This document shows positions 1-6,583 of a stretch of DNA of 9,054 bases, piece by piece. The stretch is from positions 1-9,054 of the forward strand of contig JAGWIL010000056.1 of NCBI GenBank assembly GCA_028866335.1, read 5' to 3'. The notes beneath the pieces were generated by a model. That model saw only the letters and a list, made by a program, of their open reading frames with translations. It was not told the origin of the DNA and did no database searches. Numbering within the stretch: the first letter of the stretch is position 1; each line of letters starts with the position of its first letter. The translations under genes and the position numbers were made by a program. This DNA comes from Rhodospirillales bacterium (GTDB lineage Bacteria; Pseudomonadota; Alphaproteobacteria; Acetobacterales; Acetobacteraceae).

Positions 1-1202
1 GCGAGCTTGCGGATATTGCGCGTCATCGCCACGGCCAGCAGCGCTTCCGCATCCGGCCCGGTGATTTCGAACTTGCGCAGCATCGAAAGATCGATCATCG
101 CCACATCTTCGCGGCAGGCATAATACTCCGCCACCGCCCCGCCATCAGTAAAGCAGGATGGCAACCAGAAACCGCTATTTTCGATAAAATTACGGGTGAG
201 TTTTGAAGTGGCCGGGTGAAAACCGCTCTCTCGGCTCAGTCTCGGCTCAGCGTCTGGCGTCATGCGATGCGCAATCCCTTTTGAAAAATTTTCAGACTTA
301 TCATAGACGCGGATCAGAATATCGGTCGGATTATAGCCATTCGTCGTGAACACATCATCCGCGCAGGAGGAGCTGGCGCAGATCAAATCTCGCATGGTGC
401 GCAGCAGCACGTAATCGCCAGGGCGAGACCAGGCTTCGTCGGCAACGATTATGCCATCTCCGGCAACCTGTGTGTTGAAGAAAAAATTGATCGCCGGCCA
501 GCCAGCCCGCGGCGCGATTCCAAACGCCGCCAGTACCTGGTTAAAATTATCCGAACAACTCGGATGACCGGGATAACCCGCATCCTCATAGGCTTTGGCA
601 AAACAGGCGAGGCCGAATGTGTCATGCCGCCCGCATGTATCGCGGATGACCTCCACCATCGGCAGCATCCGGTCATCAAAAAACTTGGCGTAGAGACCAG
701 GGCCGGGATAAATCCGCCCGCCCAGCGTGCGGGTGGTGGTTGAATCCAGCTCATGTTCCGGTGCGACAGCATCAAAGGCCAGGAAATCCGAACATTGCTG
801 CCCCTCCAGATCGATGATCTGGATATAATCACCGGCCTCGACCGTGTAGGATTGTGCCGTGGCGGCACGAACCAGGATTTCAGCTTTCACCTTGGCCAGA
901 GGCGTTGGGTAGGATTTTTTTAACCGCCGCAGGTTAAGCCGCAAATCCGTGGGCGGGCTCTGCTCATGCGGCTGCATCGGCTGCCCAGGCGCCGAGACAG
1001 AGACATCATAATCCTGCTCTGCCACCATGTGGAAAAACGCGCCGGGAGAGGATGTTTCGTCAAGAACGCGCCTTGGCGCTTTCCCGGCGACGATGATTTC
1101 ACAAGGTTGAGCCCCTTGCTCATCAACAATCTCCAGCGCCTCACCCTGGCGCATGGCAAGAGAGAGAGATGCCCCACCACGAAGATAAATTGTCTCGGTC
1201 AA
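1..1202 (-). CDS. DUF1989 - aminomethyltransferase (GcvT-like) fusion protein, 3' end beyond the window
   Basis: The frame is open on the minus strand from a stop at 1268-1266 to the left edge, about 400 residues. Numbered from a TTG at 1202, residues ~105-325 match DUF1989: a GD..QI.DLEGQQCSDF motif (Cys137), GGRIYPGPG, DTCGRHDTFGLAC (Cys190, His193), HPSCSDNFN, PGDYVLLRTMRDLICASSSC and NGYNPTDI. From about residue 325 the protein becomes a GcvT-type folate-binding domain, seen as REDVAMIDLSMLRKFEITGP and DAEALL, which continues outside the window. DUF1989 includes the carboxyguanidine deiminase subunits; GcvT-type enzymes move one-carbon units from amines to tetrahydrofolate. One cytosolic polypeptide handling an N-methylated or guanidino-like compound is therefore an inference, supported by the permease just upstream. 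The start is uncertain: no ATG lies near the domain start, and GTG (1241, 1238, 1229) or TTG (1217, 1202) codons lack a clear ribosome binding site. I chose 1202 because domain similarity begins there. Confidence 0.85.
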   Translation of the reverse strand, partial: MTETIYLRGGASLSLAMRQGEALEIVDEQGAQPCEIIVAGKAPRRVLDETSSPGAFFHMVAEQDYDVSVSAPGQPMQPHEQSPPTDLRLNLRRLKKSYPTPLAKVKAEILVRAATAQSYTVEAGDYIQIIDLEGQQCSDFLAFDAVAPEHELDSTTTRTLGGRIYPGPGLYAKFFDDRMLPMVEVIRDTCGRHDTFGLACFAKAYEDAGYPGHPSCSDNFNQVLAAFGIAPRAGWPAINFFFNTQVAGDGIIVADEAWSRPGDYVLLRTMRDLICASSSCADDVFTTNGYNPTDILIRVYDKSENFSKGIAHRMTPDAEPRLSRESGFHPATSKLTRNFIENSGFWLPSCFTDGGAVAEYYACREDVAMIDLSMLRKFEITGPDAEALLAVAMTRNIRKL

Positions 1203-1281
1203 TCCATCAGAATTCAAAAACTTACGCACGCGCCGCACCACTGGTTTCTGGAAAGATTTACGTTTTTATCGTTCAAATTCT

Positions 1282-1315
1282 GAAACAGGCCAAGGCCTGC
1301 GCCTTGGCCTGTTTC
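1282..1315 (-). terminator. Perfect 15-bp hairpin between permease and DUF1989-GcvT gene
   Basis: GAAACAGGCCAAGGC (1282-1296) and its exact reverse complement (1301-1315) surround a 4-base loop, 15 bases after the permease stop. No clear U-tract follows on either strand: the minus strand continues AGAATTTGAACGATAAAAACG. It could be a partial terminator, an mRNA-stabilising 3' structure that lowers expression of the downstream gene, or both. The structure is certain; its function is inferred. Confidence 0.6.
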
Positions 1316-1329
1316 ACATCAATCCGGCA

Positions 1330-3051
1330 TTACAAATGGAAGAACCAGTTGGAGACCAGAACCACGCCAACACCGCCCGCCAGCGCAAGATAAGGCAGAA
1401 ACCCGGCGCGCTTTGTCGTGGTATCCCCCGAGCCGCCCACATGCAGATCTTCCAGCATCTGTTCAGGAAATTTACCCTTATCCTGCAGGAAGTGACGGAA
1501 GCAGAATACCGGAATGATGAGTGCTGCAAAACCAAAACCCGCCCAGAGCGCGTCAGGGTTCCAGGTTTTAGCACCCGCGCCTAAAAACATTGCATTCACG
1601 AAGGCAAACAAACCGCCAAGCCCCAGCAGCCAGTTCGGTGCACGGTAAGGGCGGTTGGTGGAACCGGAATCCATCCGATGAATCCAACCAGAATTCAAGT
1701 TAAGAAAATTGAAGATGATATAACCCACATTCGAAACCGCAAGGACGAAGAAGAAGCTCGTCGCGTCGGTGGATGCAACAGCAAGCAGCAGCAAATTCGC
1801 AGTCAAGTCTGTCCACATCGCGCGTGTAGGCGCGCCATGCTTGTTTACAAACGTTAAGTAGCGCGGCAACCAGCCATCGACAGAGCCCTGATAGAGTGTG
1901 CGCGAAGACCCGGCCATTGCGGTCATGATCGAGAGGATCAGCGCCAGGATCATCAGCATGACCATAATCGAGCGGATAAGGGGCCCGCCGCCAACCATAT
2001 TCGCCATCGCCGCGGCTACGCCAGAGCCATCCGCGATTTTCGGATCAAGCATACCCGCGAGCCCCAGCGCGCCCTGGAAGGTGAATGGGACCAGAATGAA
2101 AAGTGCCAGGCAAAGCAAGCCGGAATAGAAAATTGCCTTGAATGTGTCTGTCGATGGATTGCGGAATTCGGAGGTATAGCAAACGGCCGTTTCAAACCCG
2201 TAAGTGGACCAGGCGGCGATGAACATTGCCCCCAAAACCATCGTCCAGTTGGATATATTCCAACTGCCAAGTTGCGGCGCGCCGTAAGAGGCCAAGGGCA
2301 GCAGCGGCGTATAACTGGAAGCGTGCACAGACCCATTCAGCAGCGGCACGATGCCAACGATGGCCATGGGAATAATGACTAGCAGGCCGATATATTTTTG
2401 CACATTGGCGGTGCCAAGAATGCCCCGGTGCTGAATGGCGAAGGTAACCAGCATAATGATCGCGCCAATGAAAAACGTCGCATTCAGCGAGAAACCGACC
2501 GGCCCGAGCGTGTGGCTGAACAGCGTCCAATTCCGCAAGGCGGGGGTCAGCGCAGAAATGGCGGCATTCACCTGGGCTTGTTGGCCGCCAGCGATGGAAG
2601 CGCCATGCGCTGCAATCCAGGTCATAACTTCAGGTGAGTTAGCGGCGGGGATGGGAGCAAAGGCGTTCAGAATATAGGCCGCTGCGATGGTGCAACCCAG
2701 GGAAAGCACCGGCGACCAGGCAAACCAGTTGCACCAGACCGAAAGTGGCGCAATGAACTTGCTGTAGCGCACCCAGGCCGCCGCGCCATAAACGGAGGCA
2801 CCGCCTGACTTATTCGGAAACAACCCGGCGATTTCTGCATAAGTAAAGGATTGGATGAATCCCATCAGCATCGAAGCCGCCCAAACTAGGAAGGCCAGGT
2901 TGCCAACCATGGCGGAAATGCCGCCAATGGAAAACAACACCAGGGCCGGAACCCCGCTGGCAACCCAGAAGGCGCCTCGCCAGTCGATGGCTCTACGAAG
3001 AGAGCCTGTTTCAGTTAAATCCTGTCCAACGGGGAGGCTTACATCGCTCAC
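1330..3051 (-). CDS. APC-superfamily amino acid/amine permease (permease 1)
   Basis: This is a 573-residue inner-membrane transporter of the amino acid-polyamine-organocation superfamily, by family a secondary symporter or antiporter of amino acids or amines. Visible hallmarks are a cytosolic N-terminus, a first helix at ~26-48, the family signature after helix 2 (AEIAGLFPNKSGG, 72-84) and a helix-6-like TYGFETAVCYTSEFRNP (283-299), followed by regularly spaced hydrophobic helices. The C-terminus adds one extra hydrophobic stretch ending in VSNWFFHL, so 12-13 spans are likely. I chose the GTG at 3051 over the ATG at 3090 because GAGAGAGG lies about 7 bases before it; the upstream extension looks like leader sequence. 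The DUF1989-GcvT gene follows 127 bp downstream on the same strand, so the two are probably co-transcribed and the permease probably imports that enzyme's substrate (inference). The specific substrate cannot be assigned. Confidence 0.9.
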   Translation of the reverse strand: MSDVSLPVGQDLTETGSLRRAIDWRGAFWVASGVPALVLFSIGGISAMVGNLAFLVWAASMLMGFIQSFTYAEIAGLFPNKSGGASVYGAAAWVRYSKFIAPLSVWCNWFAWSPVLSLGCTIAAAYILNAFAPIPAANSPEVMTWIAAHGASIAGGQQAQVNAAISALTPALRNWTLFSHTLGPVGFSLNATFFIGAIIMLVTFAIQHRGILGTANVQKYIGLLVIIPMAIVGIVPLLNGSVHASSYTPLLPLASYGAPQLGSWNISNWTMVLGAMFIAAWSTYGFETAVCYTSEFRNPSTDTFKAIFYSGLLCLALFILVPFTFQGALGLAGMLDPKIADGSGVAAAMANMVGGGPLIRSIMVMLMILALILSIMTAMAGSSRTLYQGSVDGWLPRYLTFVNKHGAPTRAMWTDLTANLLLLAVASTDATSFFFVLAVSNVGYIIFNFLNLNSGWIHRMDSGSTNRPYRAPNWLLGLGGLFAFVNAMFLGAGAKTWNPDALWAGFGFAALIIPVFCFRHFLQDKGKFPEQMLEDLHVGGSGDTTTKRAGFLPYLALAGGVGVVLVSNWFFHL

Positions 3052-3090
3052 GGGAACCCTCTCTCTTGTTTTGGCTTTATAGCAAAGCAC

Positions 3091-3220
3091 TGCCTATGTT
3101 TATTTTTAAGCATACTTTATGCCAGAAACTAAACAAAAAATTTAGCCGTTTTTTAGGATACTGCCTAATACTTCTGATGCAGACCAATGCATTAGGCACA
3201 ATAATTTTTACTATTGCCTA
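3091..3220. repeat. Four copies of a TGCCTA/TAGGCA motif, two forming an inverted pair
   Basis: TGCCTA occurs at 3091-3096, 3162-3167 and 3215-3220, and its complement TAGGCA at 3193-3198. The middle two extend to an exact inverted pair, TGCCTAAT (3162-3169) and ATTAGGCA (3191-3198), with centres 29 bases apart. They lie upstream of and around the candidate sigma-54 element, as expected for activator or repressor binding sites. The regulator is unknown; the motif does not match the textbook NtrC site. Confidence 0.45.
3109..3124 (-). promoter_or_regulatory. Candidate sigma-54 (-24/-12) promoter for permease 1
   Basis: Read on the minus strand, TGGCATAAAGTATGCT spans 3124-3109. It has the GG and GC pairs of the sigma-54 consensus TGGCACG-N4-TTGCW at the required 10-base separation, with mismatches in the less conserved positions. 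It would start transcription near 3098, about 47 bases before the GTG start. The match and spacing are seen; use by sigma-54 is inferred, and a chance match in AT-rich DNA is possible. Confidence 0.4.
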
Positions 3221-3297
3221 TAAAATAAGCATTTAGTGTCTTTTTTCCCTCAGAGCCGACCTGCCGCCCCCTTAAAATCCAGGACCAAACCCCGAGG

Positions 3298-3753
3298 TTA
3301 AAAACCTGAACGCCGTGGCAGCTCAGGGCCAATGACCAATTCGACGGGTCGCCTGGCACGCTTCTTCACGCGATATGGTTCTTGCGACCAGTAGAGGTCC
3401 GAGAGAAGCCAGTGGCGGCGCGGGTCTGAGCCCATGACGATGGCTTCGCAGTTTAGCCGGGTGGCTTCGGCGTTAATGCGTTTGGAGGGGGCGCGCGTAG
3501 CGGCGACGACGCCAGTGGCGTCATGACCCAGGTTTTTTAACGCGGCTATTGCGTCAGCAATATGCGTCCGCTGCTGGGCCCATTCCTGTTTTGAAGGGAG
3601 CAGCCAAGGATTAGGAAAGCCCAGAGACACGCCCCAGATGCGGGCGATTGAGATGACGTGGATTTTCCCTTCTGCGCCCGCCATTACGCCAGCCTGGGTA
3701 ATGGCGGCTTTGCTGAAGGGCCTGCCTTCAGATGCCAGGAGGATATTAGTCAC
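3298..3753 (-). CDS. UspA-like universal stress protein, small, degenerate nucleotide-binding loop
   Basis: This encodes 151 residues beginning TNILLASEGRPFSKAAI, the typical first strand and helix of a universal stress protein domain, and has the late strand CEAIVMGSDPRR. ATP-binding members carry G-x2-G-x9-G-S/T after that strand. Here the region reads MGSDPRRHWLLSDLYWSQ without the second glycine or the GS/T pair, so this copy may not bind ATP in the usual way. The GTG start at 3753 lies inside the end of permease 2 (8-bp overlap, GTGACTAA), pointing to translational coupling. Usp domains are often fused to or co-encoded with APC and other transporters, so a regulatory role in transport is plausible but inferred. 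Length is normal for a single-domain Usp. Confidence 0.8.
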   Translation of the reverse strand: MTNILLASEGRPFSKAAITQAGVMAGAEGKIHVISIARIWGVSLGFPNPWLLPSKQEWAQQRTHIADAIAALKNLGHDATGVVAATRAPSKRINAEATRLNCEAIVMGSDPRRHWLLSDLYWSQEPYRVKKRARRPVELVIGPELPRRSGF

Positions 3754-5281
3754 CGGAGGCTACATAAACGGTTTCAGAGGCCTTTACGCGAGGATTTTCA
3801 ACATAGGTGCGGTACCAGTAGAATGGCAGATAGGAGAACACTGTCGCCCAGCCCAACCAATAATACAGCCGGGCGTTGCCCATGGCCGAGTATATGTAGC
3901 CGCCATAAGACCAGATGATGAAATAGAAGGCCGCCATGGCGAGCGCGACCCATTTCATGAACTCTGGCAGTTTGAAGGGGCGGTTTGCGTCTTTCTTGTC
4001 TTGCCGGAGGAGAAAATAGCCAATGAGAACGGGGATGAAGGAGGCTGTATAGCCGACATTGGAAAAAGTATAAATTTGCACGGCTCCGCCCATGAATACC
4101 ACAATGAGCGAGCAGAACACGTTAAACCCCATCGCGTTAGCGGGAACACCGTGTTTGTTGAGTTTCTGGAAGAAGCGGGGGAATTCGCCGTCCAGCGCCA
4201 TTTGGTAGAGCGCGCGCCCGGAGCCCATGATGGCGTTGAGGGCCGAGAGCGCCAAGGCGATAATGAGCATTCCGGCGATCAGCCAGTCCAGCGCGCCGCC
4301 GATGCCGGGGAAAAGCTTGCTGGCAAAAGTTACGAATATGGCTTTGGGGTCTGCCAGGGCCGAGTTGGAAAGGGCTTTGGCACCCAACACAACGACGAAA
4401 GCGATGGGCACCAGCGTATAGATAAAAACACCGTAGCCGCCTTCGAGGTTCAGGGCGATTTTGGCGTCACGGGCGGGGTCAGAGCATTCGCCGATATAAC
4501 AGGCGGCGGCTTCCATCGCGATAACGTTCCAAGTGAGCAGGAAGGAATAACCGATATAGACAGTAAGCCAGTTATAGCCGCTCATGGGGGTGAAGAAGCC
4601 GGTGCCGTCGAGATGTTTGAAGCCGGAGAGCTCGCTGAGATGGACGACCGAGGGGGAGAAGATCCAGGCAAGGGCGATGAAAGTGAGCGGCACCATCGAG
4701 AGGACAGCGAGGATTTTGGCAAAGCCGGCCCCGAAGCGAATCCCCAGATAGGCAGGGATAAAGAACAGCAACATGCCAACGACAGAGATGCCTAGGGTCC
4801 AGTAGGCGATGGGGGTGCCGAGTGGATTGATGCCAGCAGTGGTATTAAGGCCGAACAGCGCCGCGATATAGAAGGAGGCGAGGATCATATTAAGGGGCCC
4901 GACAGGGAACCAGCCGAGCCAGTACATCCAGGCGGTAACGCCGTTGATGTGTTTGGCAAAGCGAGGCCAGCGGTCCTTGAAGGCAGGATAAGCGTAGGAG
5001 GGCGCGCCGCCGGTGCGCTCGGGCATCATGGCCGCGAGTTCGGCCAGAAAGAGGCAGAGCAGCCAGCCGGTGAGCGTAATAACCACAGTAACCGGGATGC
5101 AGGCGGCACCGAGAGTGGTAACCATAACCGGCGCGATACCGGTGACCAGAATAGTACCCGCCAGGCCAATGACAAAGGCACCAAGCCAGCCGGTTTCACG
5201 CTTGAGCTCGTGCGCCGTGTAGGAAATTTCGTCGCTGCTCTGATCGGCCAGGTTCTCTACACCCGGATTTTCCTCGGTCAT
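3746..5281 (-). CDS. APC-superfamily amino acid/amine permease (permease 2)
   Basis: A 511-residue inner-membrane permease of the amino acid-polyamine-organocation superfamily. The soluble N-terminus is acidic. The first helix pair begins near residue 33, the family signature is ELAAMMPERTGGAPSYAYP (81-99), and the helix-6 region reads AMEAAACYIGECSDPARDA (256-273), followed by further helices and a basic-aromatic C-terminus. I chose the ATG at 5281 because GGGGGAG sits 6 bases upstream; a 28-residue N-terminal extension to 5365 would begin in AT-rich leader and is unlikely. The protein differs clearly from permease 1 (shorter, different loops), so this is not a recent tandem duplication. It overlaps the Usp gene by 8 bp and probably heads a two-gene unit. 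Substrate is unassigned; amino acids, polyamines or related amines are all possible. Confidence 0.9.
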   Translation of the reverse strand: MTEENPGVENLADQSSDEISYTAHELKRETGWLGAFVIGLAGTILVTGIAPVMVTTLGAACIPVTVVITLTGWLLCLFLAELAAMMPERTGGAPSYAYPAFKDRWPRFAKHINGVTAWMYWLGWFPVGPLNMILASFYIAALFGLNTTAGINPLGTPIAYWTLGISVVGMLLFFIPAYLGIRFGAGFAKILAVLSMVPLTFIALAWIFSPSVVHLSELSGFKHLDGTGFFTPMSGYNWLTVYIGYSFLLTWNVIAMEAAACYIGECSDPARDAKIALNLEGGYGVFIYTLVPIAFVVVLGAKALSNSALADPKAIFVTFASKLFPGIGGALDWLIAGMLIIALALSALNAIMGSGRALYQMALDGEFPRFFQKLNKHGVPANAMGFNVFCSLIVVFMGGAVQIYTFSNVGYTASFIPVLIGYFLLRQDKKDANRPFKLPEFMKWVALAMAAFYFIIWSYGGYIYSAMGNARLYYWLGWATVFSYLPFYWYRTYVENPRVKASETVYVASGD

Positions 5282-5300
5282 AGTTTGCTCCCCCGAAAAG

Positions 5301-5315
5301 GCCCAAAATTTGGGC
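5301..5315. promoter_or_regulatory. Perfect palindrome in the leader of permease 2
   Basis: GCCCAAAATTTGGGC has 7-base arms around a single central base. It ends about 20 bases before the permease 2 start codon and about 6 bases before its Shine-Dalgarno. It could be an operator or a leader hairpin. On the plus strand it is followed by a T-rich run (to 5339), so it might instead terminate transcription entering from the left. The symmetry is seen; the role is inferred. Confidence 0.4.
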
Positions 5316-5732
5316 ATTTTCATATTTTTTTTATTTTTGTAACCGTGCCATAAGCTTACTGGCATTCTTTTTATGAATTAAATATTCTTATAAAGCAATA
5401 GAAATAAGCAACTTACTCTGTGCACTGGCGACGAATGCTTCGGAAACCATCGCGTGAGTTCTGCAGTAGAACCTCGCTAAAACGGGGGGGGATTGCCAGG
5501 GGAACTGAGCATCAGGCACGAGCGATGGCGTTCCGGACCCTCCAGTGCTTTGTCGGACAACGCGGGCACTTGGCCACTCCAGAGGTATTGATCTGGCCAG
5601 CGCCACAGAAGGGGTTCAACGACCCGGCCTCATTCAAATTAGCCTCGCTCCAAAACCACCGGGTTAACTACACATGAAGTGGACCAGTCATTGGGGTTGC
5701 CAAGCCTCGAACGAATTCTCACTGACCCTGCC
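5316..5732. other. Spacer between permease 2 and the insertion sequence; no convincing gene
   Basis: Positions 5316-5410 are AT-rich and probably hold the permease 2 promoter, though no clear -35/-10 pair stands out. Positions 5411-5732 are more GC-rich, with short overlapping open frames on both strands and no recognisable domain or ribosome binding site. A minus-strand stretch at about 5654-5515 ends CPRCPTKHWRVRNAIARA and has a weak zinc-ribbon look, but has no start. This part is probably decayed mobile or genic DNA. Confidence 0.4.
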
Positions 5733-5777
5733 TGACCTGAGCCCTTAAACCTCCTCCGATTTTGAGTAGAGTTCCGC
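5733..5777 (+). repeat. Left terminal inverted repeat of the IS3-family element
   Basis: Twelve bases match the right end exactly. Further blocks (CCTCCG, GAGTAGA, TCCGC) also match with a one-base offset, so the inverted repeat extends over about 45 bases. OrfA's Shine-Dalgarno follows shortly after it. Confidence 0.8.
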
Positions 5778-5794
5778 CTAATCAGGAGGCGGTA

Positions 5795-6061
5795 ATGAAG
5801 GGTTCGCGTTTTACTGAGGAGCAGATCATCGGCATTCTGCGTGAGCAGGAGGCTGGGTCTAAGACGGCGGATGTTTGTCGCAAGCACGGCATCTCGGATG
5901 CGACATTCTACAAATGGAAGGCCGAATTTGGCGGGCTTGAGGTGTCTGAGGCCAAGCGGCTGAGGGCGCTGGAGGATGAGAATGTCCGGCTGAAGCGGCT
6001 TTTGGCGGATGCGATGCTGGATAATGCGGTGTTGAAAGATATCGCTTCAAAAAAATGGTGA
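5795..6061 (+). CDS. IS3-family transposase OrfA (HTH protein)
   Basis: An 88-residue protein typical of IS407-group OrfA. It opens [20 protein letters not shown] and contains the helix-turn-helix [20 protein letters not shown], then a leucine-zipper-like helix ([17 protein letters not shown]) and the family ending [13 protein letters not shown]. It binds the element's ends and supplies the N-terminal part of the OrfAB transposase. The ATG at 5795 is preceded by AGGAGG (5784-5789); an upstream TTG extension is not needed. At its end the sequence A AAA AAA (6049-6055) followed by TGG TGA is a classical -1 slippery heptamer in the correct phase, leading into orfB. OrfA looks intact, but its partner orfB is broken, so no active transposase should result. 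OrfA alone can still bind IS ends and may dampen related elements. Confidence 0.9.
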   Translation: MKGSRFTEEQIIGILREQEAGSKTADVCRKHGISDATFYKWKAEFGGLEVSEAKRLRALEDENVRLKRLLADAMLDNAVLKDIASKKW

Positions 6062-6434
6062 CCGCCGCCGCGAAGAGGGAGGCTGTGGCCGCTGCGCTAC
6101 GCAAGGGCTCCGCGCCCCGCACATCCGGAGGCTCTACCCCGTTCGCAATGTGCTATGGCACAGAGCTGACGAGCAACGCTATTCTGGTTTGGTCGCAGGA
6201 TCGTGCTGTGGGCTGGCACTATATCGCGCCGGGCAAGCCGCAGCAGAACGCCTTCGTTGAAAGCTTTAATGGCAAGCTGCGCGATGAATGCTTGAACGAA
6301 ACGCTGTTCAACTCAATCCGCCATGCCCGCTTGGTGTTGGCGCTGTGGCGGCGTGATTATAACGAAGTGCGGCCACACTCAGCACTTGGCGGACGCCCCC
6401 CGGCCCCCCTCAGCCTGCCGCCGTGCTCGCTTGC

Positions 6435-6485
6435 GTCAAGGCCGCTTCGCGCCGCCTGCGGCGGTGGCCTGCGCCCAGCCTTGAC
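6435..6485. repeat. GC-rich nested inverted repeat inside the orfB tail
   Basis: GTCAAGGC (6435-6442) pairs exactly with GCCTTGAC (6478-6485), and CCGCC-TGC-GGCGG (6452-6464) forms an inner hairpin. The segment sits after the normal OrfB tail motif and gives a composition unlike transposase coding. It resembles a small palindromic (REP-like) element inserted into the IS, but I do not recognise a named family. Confidence 0.5.
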
Positions 6486-6557
6486 ACAGGCAGCGCACGA
6501 CGACGAAAAATCAGCAGGCCGAGACGGAGAAACGGCGTTTAACCAAACAGAGAAACA

Positions 6558-6578
6558 CCGTCACGATGGGCGTGACGG
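6558..6578. repeat. Small hairpin near the right end of the IS
   Basis: CCGTCACG and CGTGACGG are exact complements separated by ATGGG. No T-run follows, so a terminator is unlikely. It lies just inside the right terminal repeat. Confidence 0.45.
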
Positions 6579-6583
6579 AAACC

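Noticed and set aside
966..1574. Plus-strand and alternate minus-strand frames over the fusion gene and permease 1 (for example 966-1283, 1336-1584)
   Set aside because: They overlap strong family matches on the minus strand and contain no recognisable domain or ribosome binding site.
3091..3220. A CRISPR array or oriV iterons in the TAGGCA repeats
   Set aside because: Only four 6-8 base motifs at irregular spacing and both orientations; far too short and irregular for either.
3638..4795. Long plus-strand frame of 385 codons
   Set aside because: It is antisense to permease 2, whose minus-strand product has clear APC motifs. The plus product is a low-complexity, charge-rich string typical of antisense of membrane proteins.
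5344..5361. TGGCACG on the minus strand upstream of permease 2 as a sigma-54 -24 element
   Set aside because: The -12 GC is missing at the required spacing (the bases there are A-rich), so only half the promoter matches.
5420..5677. Plus-strand frame of 85 codons left of the IS
   Set aside because: No ribosome binding site or domain; competing short frames exist on the other strand. Treated as spacer.
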